This document shows positions 44,731-52,813 of a stretch of 64,000 nucleotides of DNA, one piece after another. Origin of the DNA: Acidovorax sp. (GTDB lineage Bacteria > Pseudomonadota > Gammaproteobacteria > Burkholderiales > Burkholderiaceae_C); the NCBI GenBank assembly GCA_030692685.1, contig JAUXZO010000005.1, positions 1 to 64,000 on the forward strand, given 5' to 3'. The position numbers and the translations under genes are program-made. The notes below the pieces were generated by a model. It was not told the DNA's origin and ran no database searches. It saw only the letters and a list, made by a program, of their open reading frames with translations. Each line of letters starts with the position of its first letter. Position 1 is the stretch's first letter.

Positions 44731-44791
44731 TGAGTGGTTGCGTGCGCCCCCGGCAGGGTTTGCCGAGGACGCTTGCCAGAGCACTTTTGAA

Positions 44792-45325
44792 TCAAGACTT
44801 GCCGCTGCGCCGGTGGCGCTCGTAAGCCACGCATTCTGCGATGGACAGTTGGTCATTCTGGTCCGTATCGGCCGACTGGAAAAAAGCCATGCGGGCTTCG
44901 ACAACTTCCTTGAACGACAGCTTGCCGTCACCGTCCTTGTCGATCGCAGCCAGCCGCTTCAGGCGACCTTTCCCCATGCGTGGCACCTGTGCCAGGTCAG
45001 CGAGCTGGACGTAGCCCGCGGCGTCTGGAGACAGGTTGTGCCAGCTTTGCACGATATCTTCGTGAAACTCATCCAGCGACACGCTCCCGTCGTGGTTAAG
45101 GTCGGCAGACGAGCAGATGGCTTGAAGCCGGTTCGCCAAGGAGCGGGCAGCGGGTTTTGCGCCCTGCGCTGCCGCAGCCTTGGGTGGCGAGGTAGGTGAC
45201 GACACTGGCGCCGCACCTGTCTGGGCGACTGCGGGGACTGCAAACGAGAGTGCACTGGCAGCGGCGGCAATACACAGCATGTGCCGAAGGCGCAGCGTGT
45301 TGTTCAATGTGGTCTTGATCATCAT
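44792..45325 (-). CDS. Exported EF-hand protein
   Basis: A 177-residue protein. It has a signal peptide (RLRHMLCIAAAASALSFAVPAVAQ) and an Ala/Pro-rich spacer, then three EF-hand loops: DLNHDGSVSLDEF, DKDGDGKLSFKEV and DTDQNDQLSIAEC. These should bind calcium in the periplasm. The start at 45325 (ATGATG) is preceded by a GGAG Shine-Dalgarno. Whether it works with the adjacent TAXI-type protein is not shown, though both face the periplasm and lie on the same strand. Confidence 0.82.
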   Translation of the reverse strand: MMIKTTLNNTLRLRHMLCIAAAASALSFAVPAVAQTGAAPVSSPTSPPKAAAAQGAKPAARSLANRLQAICSSADLNHDGSVSLDEFHEDIVQSWHNLSPDAAGYVQLADLAQVPRMGKGRLKRLAAIDKDGDGKLSFKEVVEARMAFFQSADTDQNDQLSIAECVAYERHRRSGKS

Positions 45326-45335
45326 GGGGGACTCC

Positions 45336-46136
45336 TTACCACCACCAGCGCTGGCTGGGGCTGCGGTTGCATGACCACACCATGGTGGGCGTCCCTTGGT
45401 GGATCCGGCCATCCTCCGCATCCAGACATTTGCCGTTCATTTGGTTCACGATCTGCCCGCCACGTGTGCTCCAGCTCTGGCTGCGTGAGCCCGAGCAAGA
45501 CCACAGAACGACCCGCGCGCCATCGCGTGGGTCGCCCCGGTCCACGTCCACGCACAGGTCCCGCACGCGAATCTCTCCTCCGCGCCCCACGCTGAAGCGC
45601 TGGGATGCGGTGCCGTTGCAGTCAAACACCTGCAGGGCGGTGCCGGCTCGGATATTGCCCTTGGTCACGTCCAGACACAGGCGGCCGTCTACGCGGATCT
45701 CGCCACCGCGGCCACTGCTTGCACCGCCATAGTCTGGATATTCGGGCTGCCGGTCGTTGTCGTGCCGGTTGTGGTTGGCCAGCAGCGCAATGCCTGCGAT
45801 GGCTGCGACTGCCGCTATCGCCGCGCCAGCGTTCGAACTGCCGCCGTTGCTGGGCGCGGGGTAGCTGCGGGTGACTTTGAAGCGGCCGCCACATCCGCCG
45901 TTGGTCCACAGTTCCCGATTGGTCAGGTCATAGCCCCAGGTTCGGTTAAAGCGGCATGCACCTTGGGTTTGCTCGCTCAGGTCTACCTGGGTGGTGTCTT
46001 CTGGCAGGCGGTAGGACGTGTAACCGCCATTTGAGCGCAGGTCCACCAGTGGGTCCTGAGCCAGCGTGGCTTGCGTGTGCAGGAGCAAGGGCAGGCACAG
46101 TATCCAGGCGCGCCGCAGACGGGTCGGGTTGTTCAT
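45336..46136 (-). CDS. Exported DUF3011 / ricin-B lectin-like protein
   Basis: A 266-residue protein with a signal peptide (ILCLPLLLHTQATLAQ). After it comes a DUF3011-like module (CRFNRTWGYDLTNRELW plus TNGGCGGRFKV) and a hydrophobic, Ala-rich segment (AAIAAVAAIAGIALLANH). The C-terminal half has three Q-x-W-type repeats of a ricin B beta-trefoil (ALQVFDCNGTASQRFS, LWSCSGSRSQSWS, VWSCNRSPSQRWW). This suggests carbohydrate binding on the cell surface or in the periplasm. SD AAGGAA precedes the ATG at 46136. Confidence 0.8.
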   Translation of the reverse strand: MNNPTRLRRAWILCLPLLLHTQATLAQDPLVDLRSNGGYTSYRLPEDTTQVDLSEQTQGACRFNRTWGYDLTNRELWTNGGCGGRFKVTRSYPAPSNGGSSNAGAAIAAVAAIAGIALLANHNRHDNDRQPEYPDYGGASSGRGGEIRVDGRLCLDVTKGNIRAGTALQVFDCNGTASQRFSVGRGGEIRVRDLCVDVDRGDPRDGARVVLWSCSGSRSQSWSTRGGQIVNQMNGKCLDAEDGRIHQGTPTMVWSCNRSPSQRWWW

Positions 46137-46229
46137 GGTTTCCTTGTTACAAAAAAAGGATGTGGCAATGGGCGCCATCGTTGGCATGGGGCGCGGCGGT
46201 GGTTGTGCTGGTTCAGCCGCCCGCGTTGT

Positions 46230-47237
46230 TTACCCCAACTCCCCCGCCCAAGGCAAGTACAAACCTTCTGCCGTGGTGATGGAGCGTGCGGCCCGGGCCG
46301 CACGGGCCGTGGCAATGGCCGTGGCTTCTGCGGCCATGGTGGCCAGCACCATCATGCCCAGGGTTTTGCCTGCCCGGCCTGTGCCCAGGCTGAACAAGGT
46401 GTCGCCGTCGGACATCGTGTGCACCGGGTTGATGCTGCGGGCCAGGCCGTCGTGCGCGGCCACGGCCAGGCGGTGGGCCTGTACCTTGGTGATGACCGCA
46501 TCGGTGGCGACGACGCCGATGGTGGTGTTGGTACCCGCCAGCAGGGGCTGCGGCGGGTCGCCACGTAGCAGGGCGCGGCGGGTGTCGCGCAGACGCAGGC
46601 CGTCGTCGGTGCGGGCACCGGCAATCACCTGGGCCGTGTCGGGGTCGATCACATCGCCCAGGGCATTGCAGGCAATCAGCGCCCCCACGGTCACCCCGTC
46701 TACTGTGACGGAGGCTGTGCCAATGCCACCTTTCATTGCGCGCTGGATACCAAAAATTTTGCCCAGCGCCGCACCGGTGCCCGCGCCCACATTGCCTTCG
46801 GCCGGGTCGGCGGTAGATGCCGCATCACAGGCGGCGTAGCCTGCAGCGGCGTCGGGGCGAATGCGCATGTCGCCCACCAGCAGGTCAAACAGCACGGCGG
46901 CGGGCACGATGGGCAGGCGGCCCACGGCCACGTCAAATCCAATATCGCGCTCTTCGAGCCAGCGCACCGCGCCGGTGGCGGCGTCCAGCCCCCAGGCGCT
47001 GCCGCCCGCCAGCATGATGGCGTGCACCCTGTCCACCAGGTTGGAGGGGTGCAGCAGGTCCGTCTCCCGTGTGCCCGGCGCCGCGCCACGCACGTCCACA
47101 CCGGCCACGGCGCCTTCGCGCGTGATGATGACGGTGCAGCCTGTGGGGCGGCGGGTTTCGGTGAAGTGACCCACCTCGATGCCCGCCACGCGGGTGATGC
47201 TGCCAGCGTCGCCGGCCAGAACGTGTTGTGAACTCAT
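46230..47237 (-). CDS. P1-family (S58) aminopeptidase
   Basis: A 335-residue N-terminal-nucleophile hydrolase of the DmpA-type family. It has GIEVGHFTETRRPTGCTVII near the start, GGSAWGLDAATGAVRWLEE, GNVGAGTGAALGKIFGIQ and the autoprocessing motif NTTIGVVATDA (nucleophile Thr within NTT). These enzymes are made as a precursor, self-cleave before the nucleophile and remove N-terminal residues, including D-amino acids in some members. No signal peptide is seen. The gene is followed downstream by the lectin-like gene on the same strand; no functional link is evident. Confidence 0.87.
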   Translation of the reverse strand: MSSQHVLAGDAGSITRVAGIEVGHFTETRRPTGCTVIITREGAVAGVDVRGAAPGTRETDLLHPSNLVDRVHAIMLAGGSAWGLDAATGAVRWLEERDIGFDVAVGRLPIVPAAVLFDLLVGDMRIRPDAAAGYAACDAASTADPAEGNVGAGTGAALGKIFGIQRAMKGGIGTASVTVDGVTVGALIACNALGDVIDPDTAQVIAGARTDDGLRLRDTRRALLRGDPPQPLLAGTNTTIGVVATDAVITKVQAHRLAVAAHDGLARSINPVHTMSDGDTLFSLGTGRAGKTLGMMVLATMAAEATAIATARAARAARSITTAEGLYLPWAGELG

Positions 47238-47303
47238 GGCGGGAGATTATGGTACCCGGGCGCCGCGCCGGGTTTGCGCGACGTCAGCCGTGCGGGGAGG
47301 CGC

Positions 47304-47684
47304 TCACGGCGCCTTTTCGATCTGCTTGACGTGGTACGCACCGTTCGCCTGCTCGGCCTGAAAACGCACTTTGTCACCGGGTTTGAGGTCGCCCAGCACG
47401 CTGGCGTCCTGCACGCGAAACACCATGGTCATGGGGGGCATCTCCAGGTTCTTGATCTCGCCGTGCTTCAGGGTGAGACGCAGTGTGCGTGGGTCCCACC
47501 GGGTGATTTCGCCTTCGCTCAGCGGTGCTTGCTGCGCCGAAGTGGCTGATGAGGCCGATGAGGCCGGATGGTGGCTGGTGTGGCTGTCTGAAGTTGCGAC
47601 GGCGGGCGCTTGCGCCAGAGCGGCCCCGGCGCCCAGAATGAGCAAGCTGGCGGCAAAGGGGATGGAGAAGAGGTATTTTTTCAT
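47304..47684 (-). CDS. CusF-like periplasmic copper-binding protein
   Basis: A 126-residue exported protein. It has a signal peptide (SLLILGAGAALAQ), a His/Ser-rich linker, then a CusF fold from about residue 55: GEITRWDPRTLRLTLKHGEI, with MPPMTMVFRV carrying the Met ligands and DLKPGDKVRFQAEQ. CusF-type chaperones bind Cu(I)/Ag(I) in the periplasm and hand it to efflux systems. It is the last gene of a minus-strand copper cluster and overlaps the DUF411 gene by 4 bp. Confidence 0.9.
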   Translation of the reverse strand: MKKYLFSIPFAASLLILGAGAALAQAPAVATSDSHTSHHPASSASSATSAQQAPLSEGEITRWDPRTLRLTLKHGEIKNLEMPPMTMVFRVQDASVLGDLKPGDKVRFQAEQANGAYHVKQIEKAP

Positions 47685-48244
47685 GTCGATGCCTTCTTGT
47701 TGTGGCTGTTGAATACGCGGGTGCTGCCGTCGCGCGCCACCAGCAGCACGTCGTATGGGTCACGCTGGTTGCCATACGCGGGGCCATCCATGCCAGGCGA
47801 TCCGACCGGCATGCCGGGTACGGCCAAGCCCAGAGCCTTGGGCTTTTGCAGCAGCAGGGTACGTACGTCGCTGGCGGGGACATGGCCTTCCACCACATAG
47901 CCGCCCACGAGGGCAGTGTGGCAAGAGCCCAGCTTTTGCGGCAGGCCCAGGCGTGCGCGCACGGCGTTGTTGCCGGTGTCATGCACCTTCACGGCAAAAC
48001 CATTGGCCTGCATGTGGTCCACCCAGTCCTGGCAGCAGCCGCAGTTGGGGTCTTTCCAGACTTCAACCGCAGTAGGAGCGTTGGTGGTTGCCCGGGACAT
48101 GCCCGGTAGCAGGGCGATGGCCACACCGGCGCCCAGCAAAGGCAGGGCGGTGGTGAGCCATTGGCGGCGCGCAGGGTTGGCTGAGGTGGCTGAGGTGGCT
48201 GGGTTGGCTGCGGTGGATTCAGAGCGATTGCGTAGCGGGGTCAT
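47681..48244 (-). CDS. DUF411 metal-binding protein
   Basis: A 187-residue exported protein. An N-terminal twin-Arg-containing leader (ARRQWLTTALPLLGAGVAIA) is followed by the DUF411 fold: VEVWKDPNCGCCQDWVDHM with the CGCC metal motif, LGSCHTALVGGYVVEGHVPA and VPGMPVGSPGMDGP. The family is associated with copper tolerance clusters. It overlaps the CusF-like gene by 4 bp and lies 15 bp after the cupredoxin gene. Confidence 0.9.
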   Translation of the reverse strand: MTPLRNRSESTAANPATSATSANPARRQWLTTALPLLGAGVAIALLPGMSRATTNAPTAVEVWKDPNCGCCQDWVDHMQANGFAVKVHDTGNNAVRARLGLPQKLGSCHTALVGGYVVEGHVPASDVRTLLLQKPKALGLAVPGMPVGSPGMDGPAYGNQRDPYDVLLVARDGSTRVFNSHNKKAST

Positions 48245-48259
48245 GTGTCTCTCCTGGCG

Positions 48260-48760
48260 TTATTTGTTGTTGCGTGGCAGCACGGTGATCGTCCCTGTCA
48301 TGCCCGCCTGGTAGTGGCCGGGGATCAGGCAGGCAAAGTCAAAGCGACCTGCGCGGTTGAACTGCCACACGATGTCACCGGTTTTCCCCGTCGCCACATG
48401 GGCCATGTAGGGTTCGTCGTGCTCCATGCCGGGGTGCTTTTTCATCATCTCGGCGTGCGCGTCCAGCTCGGCCTTGGTGCCGATCACGATCTCGTGCAGC
48501 ACCTTGCCTTTGTTCTCAGCACGCAGCCGCACGGTGTCGCCCTCGCGCACTTCGATGTGGTTCGGGGCAAAGCGCATGTCGTCGGTCATGCGGATGGTGA
48601 TGGTGCGGCGCACGGCCTTGGTATCGCCTGCAATGCCCCAGTCCTTTTGTTCTTTGACGACCGGGGTGTTTGACGCCGTGTGTGCAGAGTTTTCATGCCC
48701 AAAAGAGGCGTTAGCGCTTATCCATAAAGCGCTAATAGCTATTAATTTAATAGTATTCAT
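48260..48760 (-). CDS. Exported cupredoxin with a repeat-derived signal peptide
   Basis: A 166-residue blue-copper-type protein. The first 22 residues (MNTIKLIAISALWISANA plus SFG) are a signal peptide encoded by a copy of the dispersed repeat (about 48700-48760). The mature part has TITIRMTDDMRFAPNHIEVR, VLHEIVIG (His ligand), and a C-terminal FDFACLIPGHYQAGM carrying the Cys, His and Met ligands of a type 1 site. An intervening Met/His-rich loop (EMMKKHPGMEHDEPYM) may bind extra copper. It lies 21 bp downstream of the multicopper oxidase gene. Confidence 0.9.
   Translation of the reverse strand: MNTIKLIAISALWISANASFGHENSAHTASNTPVVKEQKDWGIAGDTKAVRRTITIRMTDDMRFAPNHIEVREGDTVRLRAENKGKVLHEIVIGTKAELDAHAEMMKKHPGMEHDEPYMAHVATGKTGDIVWQFNRAGRFDFACLIPGHYQAGMTGTITVLPRNNK
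48700..48760 (-). repeat. Dispersed repeat copy encoding the cupredoxin signal peptide
   Basis: On the minus strand: TTAAATTAATAGCTATTAGC then GCTTTATGGATAAGCGCTAA and CGCCTCTTTTGG. It matches the core of the intergenic copies closely; TTAATTAGCTAxTAGCGCTT and GATAAGCGCTA are shared. Confidence 0.7.
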
Positions 48761-48781
48761 GGCATTTGCTGATGGTTGGGT

Positions 48782-50164
48782 TCAGTGCTGGTGGCCGCTG
48801 GCAGCGGGTTTGCGTGCGTTGGCTGCGCCGGGAGCGGTGCCGGGCGTGTCCGTGCGCACGGGGCGCAGTGCGGCGGCGGGCGCGCCCTGCCATTCGTAGG
48901 CCACCGTACCGGCAGGTTGCTTGAAGTCACCCGGGTCTCGGTAGTCGCCCGCAGGTTGGTTGGCGCGCACCTTGAGCGTGGTGAACATCCCGCCCATCTC
49001 CAGCGGGCCAAACTGCCCGGTGCCAGTCATCATGGGAAAGGTGTTGTCCGGCAGCGGCATCTCCATGGCGCCCATGTCGGCCATGCCGCGCTCACCCATC
49101 ACCATGTAGTCGGGCACGATCTTCTGGATCTTGCCGACCAGGCCCCGGTGGTCCACGCCAATCATGGTGGGCACGTCGTGCCCCATGGCCCCCATGGTGT
49201 GGTGGCTCTTGTGGCAGTGCAGCGCCCAGTCGCCCAGCTCATCGGCAATGAAATCCACCTGCCGCATCTGGCCCACAGCCACGTCGGTGGTTACCTCAGG
49301 CCAGCGCGCGCTTTTGGGCACGGGGCCGCCGTCGGTGCCGGTCACTTCGAATTCGTGGCCGTGGATGTGAATCGGATGATTCGTCATGGTGAGGTTGCCG
49401 ATGCGGATGCGCACGCGCTCACCCTGCCGCGCCACCAGGGGGCTGATGGCGGGGAACACGCGGCTGTTCCAGCACCAGATGTTGTGGTCCAGCATGGTGT
49501 TGACCTTGGGGGTCATGCTGCCGGGCTCTACGTCAAACGCGTTGAGCAAAAACGCGTAGTCGCGCTGCACCTTGGCGATGTGCGGGTGGGTTCCCTTGGG
49601 GTGGGTGATCCACAGGCCCATCATGCCCATGGCCATTTGAACCATCTCGTCGGCATGGGGGTGGTACATGAACGTGCCGGGGCGACGCGCCACAAACTCG
49701 TACACAAAGGTTTTGCCCGGCTGGATGGCAGGCTGGGTGAGCCCGCCCACGCCGTCCATGCCGTTGGGCAGGCGTTGGCCGTGCCAGTGGATGGTGGTGT
49801 GCTCGGGCAGCCGGTTTGTGACGAAGATGCGCACGCGGTCGCCCTCGACCACCTCGATGGTGGGGCCTGGGCTCTGGCCGTTGTAGCCCCACATGTTGAC
49901 CATGAAGCCGGGGGCCACCTCGCGCACCACGGGCTCGGCCACCAGGTGAAACTCCTTGACGCCGGCGTTCATGCGCCAGGGGGCGGTCCAGCCGTTCAGG
50001 GTGACCACGGGGTTGTAGGGGCGGCCCGTGGGCGGATGCAGGGGCGGCGCGGTGTCGGCGCTGGACTGCGTGGCGGGCTCGGGCAGCGCGGCCAGGGCCA
50101 CACGGCTGACGGAGGCAGCGGCCACGGCCGTGGCGGCGCCAGAAAAGAAATTGCGGCGGTTCAT
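48782..50164 (-). CDS. Periplasmic multicopper oxidase (CopA/CueO-like)
   Basis: A 460-residue oxidase that probably converts Cu(I) to Cu(II). It starts with a Tat-type leader, MNRRNFFSGAATAVAAASVS. All four copper motifs are present: HWHG, HPHAD (trinuclear site), HPIHIHGH and HCHKSHHTM (type 1 and type 3 ligands). A Met-rich segment (VMGERGMADMGAMEMPLPDN) lies near residues 360-400, as in Cu-responsive oxidases. It is 1 bp from the stop of the outer membrane factor gene and central in the cluster. Confidence 0.93.
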   Translation of the reverse strand: MNRRNFFSGAATAVAAASVSRVALAALPEPATQSSADTAPPLHPPTGRPYNPVVTLNGWTAPWRMNAGVKEFHLVAEPVVREVAPGFMVNMWGYNGQSPGPTIEVVEGDRVRIFVTNRLPEHTTIHWHGQRLPNGMDGVGGLTQPAIQPGKTFVYEFVARRPGTFMYHPHADEMVQMAMGMMGLWITHPKGTHPHIAKVQRDYAFLLNAFDVEPGSMTPKVNTMLDHNIWCWNSRVFPAISPLVARQGERVRIRIGNLTMTNHPIHIHGHEFEVTGTDGGPVPKSARWPEVTTDVAVGQMRQVDFIADELGDWALHCHKSHHTMGAMGHDVPTMIGVDHRGLVGKIQKIVPDYMVMGERGMADMGAMEMPLPDNTFPMMTGTGQFGPLEMGGMFTTLKVRANQPAGDYRDPGDFKQPAGTVAYEWQGAPAAALRPVRTDTPGTAPGAANARKPAASGHQH

Positions 50165-50165
50165 G

Positions 50166-51590
50166 TCAGTGGCCTTGTGGGGTGGTGGTGGCTGCTGCGC
50201 CAGATGGCAAACCTTGCAATGCGCCAGGCGACGTACCCGTGAGCGCCAGTTGCAGATCGGTCTCGGCCAGCCAGAAGTCGCGCTGGGCTTCGATGGCGTT
50301 GGCTACGGCCTGGGTGCTGTTGCGGGCTTCGGCCAGCATGTCCCACACGCTGGCCAGCATGCCGTTGTAGCGCAGCGTGGTCTCGTCACTGATGAGCTGG
50401 CGCAGGGGCACGACTTCAGCCTGTTGCTGGCGCGCAAGATCGAGCGCAGTGCGGTAGGTGAGCCAGGCGGCGCGTACCTCGCTGCGGGCCCGCACAGCGG
50501 TGTCTTGCAGCTGAGCGGCGCTTTGCTCCACCTCGGCCTGCGCTCGGGTGCGTGCGGCGCCGCCCCAATCGAACAGGGGCAGGGGCAGCTCGATCTCCCA
50601 GCCGCGTGTGATCTCTCTGTGGCCACCATCGCGCTCTGTCGCGGTGTTGCGGCTGTAAGCCAGGCCGATGTCGCCAAACACGGCCCCCGCACCGCTCCAG
50701 CCCTGGCGGGTGGCCTGGGTGTCGAGCTGGCGGCGGGCGGCCTGTACATCCAGCCGCTCGCGCAGCGCTGTGGCTTCGATGCCGTGGGCGGGCAAGGCGG
50801 TGGCGGGCAGCGGCGGCAGCTGACTGGCCAACTGGTACTGAGTCTGCAGCCCCCACACACCCATGCGGCGGTTGAGCTGTTCGCGCTCGGTGGCGGCGGC
50901 CAGCCGGGCGCGCGCGCGCTGGCGGGTGGCCTCTTGCAGCACGGCCTGTTCGCGGGCCTGCTGCAGGCGGCTCCAGTTGCCCACCTGCACCATGCGGCGG
51001 GCCAGCTCGGCCCCGGCCTCTGCCGCTTCGACCATGCGGTCGTGTGTGGCGGCCACCTGCTCGGCAGCCACCGCACGCAGCCAGGCGCGGCGGGTATCTG
51101 CGGCGAGCGTGACCACGTCCTGCGCAGCTTGCAGCGTGGCAATCTGCAGACGCTCGGCCTGCCGGGCGGTGCGCCAGGGCAGGGTGATGAGGTCGATCAG
51201 GCTGAAGGCCAGAGTGCGCTCGATTTCGCGCTCGTGGCTGTTGGTGAATTGCCCCAGCGCCAGGTGTGGGTTGGGCAGCGTGATGGCCTGCACGCGTTCG
51301 GCATCGGCCACGCCCAGTGCGGCCAGACGCCCCTGCAGGCCGGGGTTGTTGAGCAGGGCGATGCGCACGGCGGCGTCTTGGGTGAGGGGCTGGGCGAGCC
51401 AATCCCTGACGGACTGCTGCGCCGCGGAGCGGGCGGCAGCGTCTGCCGGTGGTAGCGCGGCTTGTACAACGCCTGTGCGGCCAACCGACAGCGCGGCCAC
51501 GTCGCCCCGCAGGCCATCGGGGGAGACGCTGGCGCAGCCGACCAACACGGTTGCTGCGGCCACAAGCGTGAGGCGGTGCACGGTGCTCAT
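50166..51590 (-). CDS. TolC/CusC-like outer membrane efflux lipoprotein
   Basis: A 474-residue outer membrane factor. A lipoprotein signal sequence with LVGCAS lipobox (Cys near residue 18) is followed by two helical-barrel repeats: DAAVRIALLNNPGLQGRLAALG (about 80-100) and, further on, IEATALRERLDVQAARRQL. Many Ala/Arg/Gln-rich coiled segments complete the fold. These trimers form the exit duct for efflux. No RND pump or adaptor protein is encoded next to it, so its partner must be elsewhere. ATG at 51590 overlaps the stop of the upstream small gene. Confidence 0.85.
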   Translation of the reverse strand: MSTVHRLTLVAAATVLVGCASVSPDGLRGDVAALSVGRTGVVQAALPPADAAARSAAQQSVRDWLAQPLTQDAAVRIALLNNPGLQGRLAALGVADAERVQAITLPNPHLALGQFTNSHEREIERTLAFSLIDLITLPWRTARQAERLQIATLQAAQDVVTLAADTRRAWLRAVAAEQVAATHDRMVEAAEAGAELARRMVQVGNWSRLQQAREQAVLQEATRQRARARLAAATEREQLNRRMGVWGLQTQYQLASQLPPLPATALPAHGIEATALRERLDVQAARRQLDTQATRQGWSGAGAVFGDIGLAYSRNTATERDGGHREITRGWEIELPLPLFDWGGAARTRAQAEVEQSAAQLQDTAVRARSEVRAAWLTYRTALDLARQQQAEVVPLRQLISDETTLRYNGMLASVWDMLAEARNSTQAVANAIEAQRDFWLAETDLQLALTGTSPGALQGLPSGAAATTTPQGH

Positions 51591-52015
51591 GGTTTGCCCC
51601 CGTGGGTGGGGTGGTGGCTGTGGGCGGGGTTTTTGGCAGCGTCGCCGCCGCCATGTATCCCCCGGTGATCCGGGGCCTTGGGCGTGGGCGTGGCCCCAGC
51701 CGCTGGCGCCGCGTTTTGCCGGGTCTCCCATGCCACGATGTCTGCGTGGCCGCGCGGAAAGGCGCCTACGGCGTCATGCGCTTGCTGCCACGAAGGCGCG
51801 GACGGCGTTGCGGCACTAAGGGGCGGCTGAGGAGACAGGCTTTGGTATGTGATGGGTGCAGTGGCCGCATCTGGGCGAGCTGCATCGGCCGCATCGGCAG
51901 TGATGGGGACTTGTGCTACCGCGAGCAGCGGCACGAGCAGGGCAAGGCAGGCCACGTGCCGGGGCCGCAACGGCCACAGCAATAGCAACAAAAAATGGGG
52001 GGCAGGGGCGCGCAT
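51587..52015 (-). CDS. Exported hypothetical protein of the copper cluster, 142 residues
   Basis: Starts with a hydrophobic leader (FLLLLLWPLRPRHVACLALL, then VPLLAVAQ). The mature part is Pro/Ala-rich, with a conserved-looking core QQAHDAVGAFPRGHADIVAWE and a His-rich end (HSHHPTHGGKP) that could bind metal. It overlaps the start of the outer membrane factor gene by 4 bp. I do not recognise a named domain; its place in the cluster suggests a periplasmic accessory. Confidence 0.7.
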   Translation of the reverse strand: MRAPAPHFLLLLLWPLRPRHVACLALLVPLLAVAQVPITADAADAARPDAATAPITYQSLSPQPPLSAATPSAPSWQQAHDAVGAFPRGHADIVAWETRQNAAPAAGATPTPKAPDHRGIHGGGDAAKNPAHSHHPTHGGKP

Positions 52016-52116
52016 GGCGATCTCCAGACAACGAACAAGGCATTGCGCTGCCGCCTGAAGCCCGCTGTGTATGGCGCAGGCTCAGGCATCGGCAGACGCA
52101 CTTCGGGCGTCAGAGA

Positions 52117-52608
52117 TCAGGCGATGGGTGGTTTGATGACCAGCGCCGCAGGGACGCTGTCAAAAGGAGCGGCAGCAAGCGGAAGCGAGTTGCCCACCGG
52201 GGCAAAGGCCAGCGTCATCCGTGAAGGCGTGTCCAGCATGGCCGAGTGGCAGATTTCGCAGGCGGAGCAGGTCGCCGAGTGTTGGTCGTGCGCCGCGCAA
52301 TCAGCGCCGTCCTGGGCGTTCGCGTCATCGCAGGGCGACTGCACGGTATGTGCGTCGTGGTGGTTGGCGTGGGCCGGGTCGGCAGAACCCAGCAGACCTG
52401 AAGCGGATACGGCAGCAGCAGCGTGGTCCCCTTGCAGTTCATCCTGGATCGGATCGTGCATTTGGGTATGGGTTTGGGTTTGGGTTTGATGCTGTTGGTC
52501 CAGCCCAAAGGTCAGCAATGGTGGCAGGACCCCCGCAGCCATGGCGGTCCCGGTGAGGCCGCGCAGGACCAGCACCACCATTAGAACGAAATAAAGGCCG
52601 CGACGCAT
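52117..52608 (-). CDS. Exported Cys/His-rich hypothetical protein at the head of the copper cluster
   Basis: A 163-residue protein. It has a leader with one hydrophobic segment (LYFVLMVVLVLRGLTGTAMA) and a Gln/Thr repeat (QTQTQTHTQM, from a GGTTTG-type hexanucleotide run), then His/Asp-rich and Cys-rich stretches ending in CSACEICHSAMLD. The C-x2-C-x2-C spacing and the His content suggest metal binding; it resembles the short DUF2946-type proteins of copper loci, but the assignment is tentative. It is the first gene of the minus-strand cluster. Start at 52608 chosen because the family begins MRR plus hydrophobic. Confidence 0.65.
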   Translation of the reverse strand: MRRGLYFVLMVVLVLRGLTGTAMAAGVLPPLLTFGLDQQHQTQTQTHTQMHDPIQDELQGDHAAAAVSASGLLGSADPAHANHHDAHTVQSPCDDANAQDGADCAAHDQHSATCSACEICHSAMLDTPSRMTLAFAPVGNSLPLAAAPFDSVPAALVIKPPIA

Positions 52609-52732
52609 CGTTGAATGATAAGGCGACTGCGCGATGGTTCCCAACCATACCTAAAGATGACCCGAAAACTGCATTGCATGAGGGCAAACCCGGCCAAATT
52701 GTCGGGTGAATATGGGCGGGGGAGCGCTAACA

Positions 52733-52750
52733 TGTTACGGGGGTGTTACG
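52733..52750. promoter_or_regulatory. Direct repeat TGTTACGGGGGTGTTACG in the divergent copper / GGDEF-EAL promoter region
   Basis: Two TGTTACG units at 52733-52739 and 52744-52750, centres 11 bp apart. It lies 64-81 bp upstream of the GGDEF-EAL start and 125 bp from the copper cluster start. It is almost identical to the site at 34822-34838. Confidence 0.4.
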
Positions 52751-52813
52751 TCCAAGAACCCGGGTGTGTGTGACAGGCGCCCTCTTGTGGCCGATTTTTG
52801 CCCGGAGGTAGGT

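Noticed and set aside
52706-52813. Upstream ATG for the GGDEF-EAL protein
   Set aside because: The ATG at 52814 has a perfect GGAGG at the right distance. The upstream stretch contains the TGTTACG direct repeat, more likely promoter.
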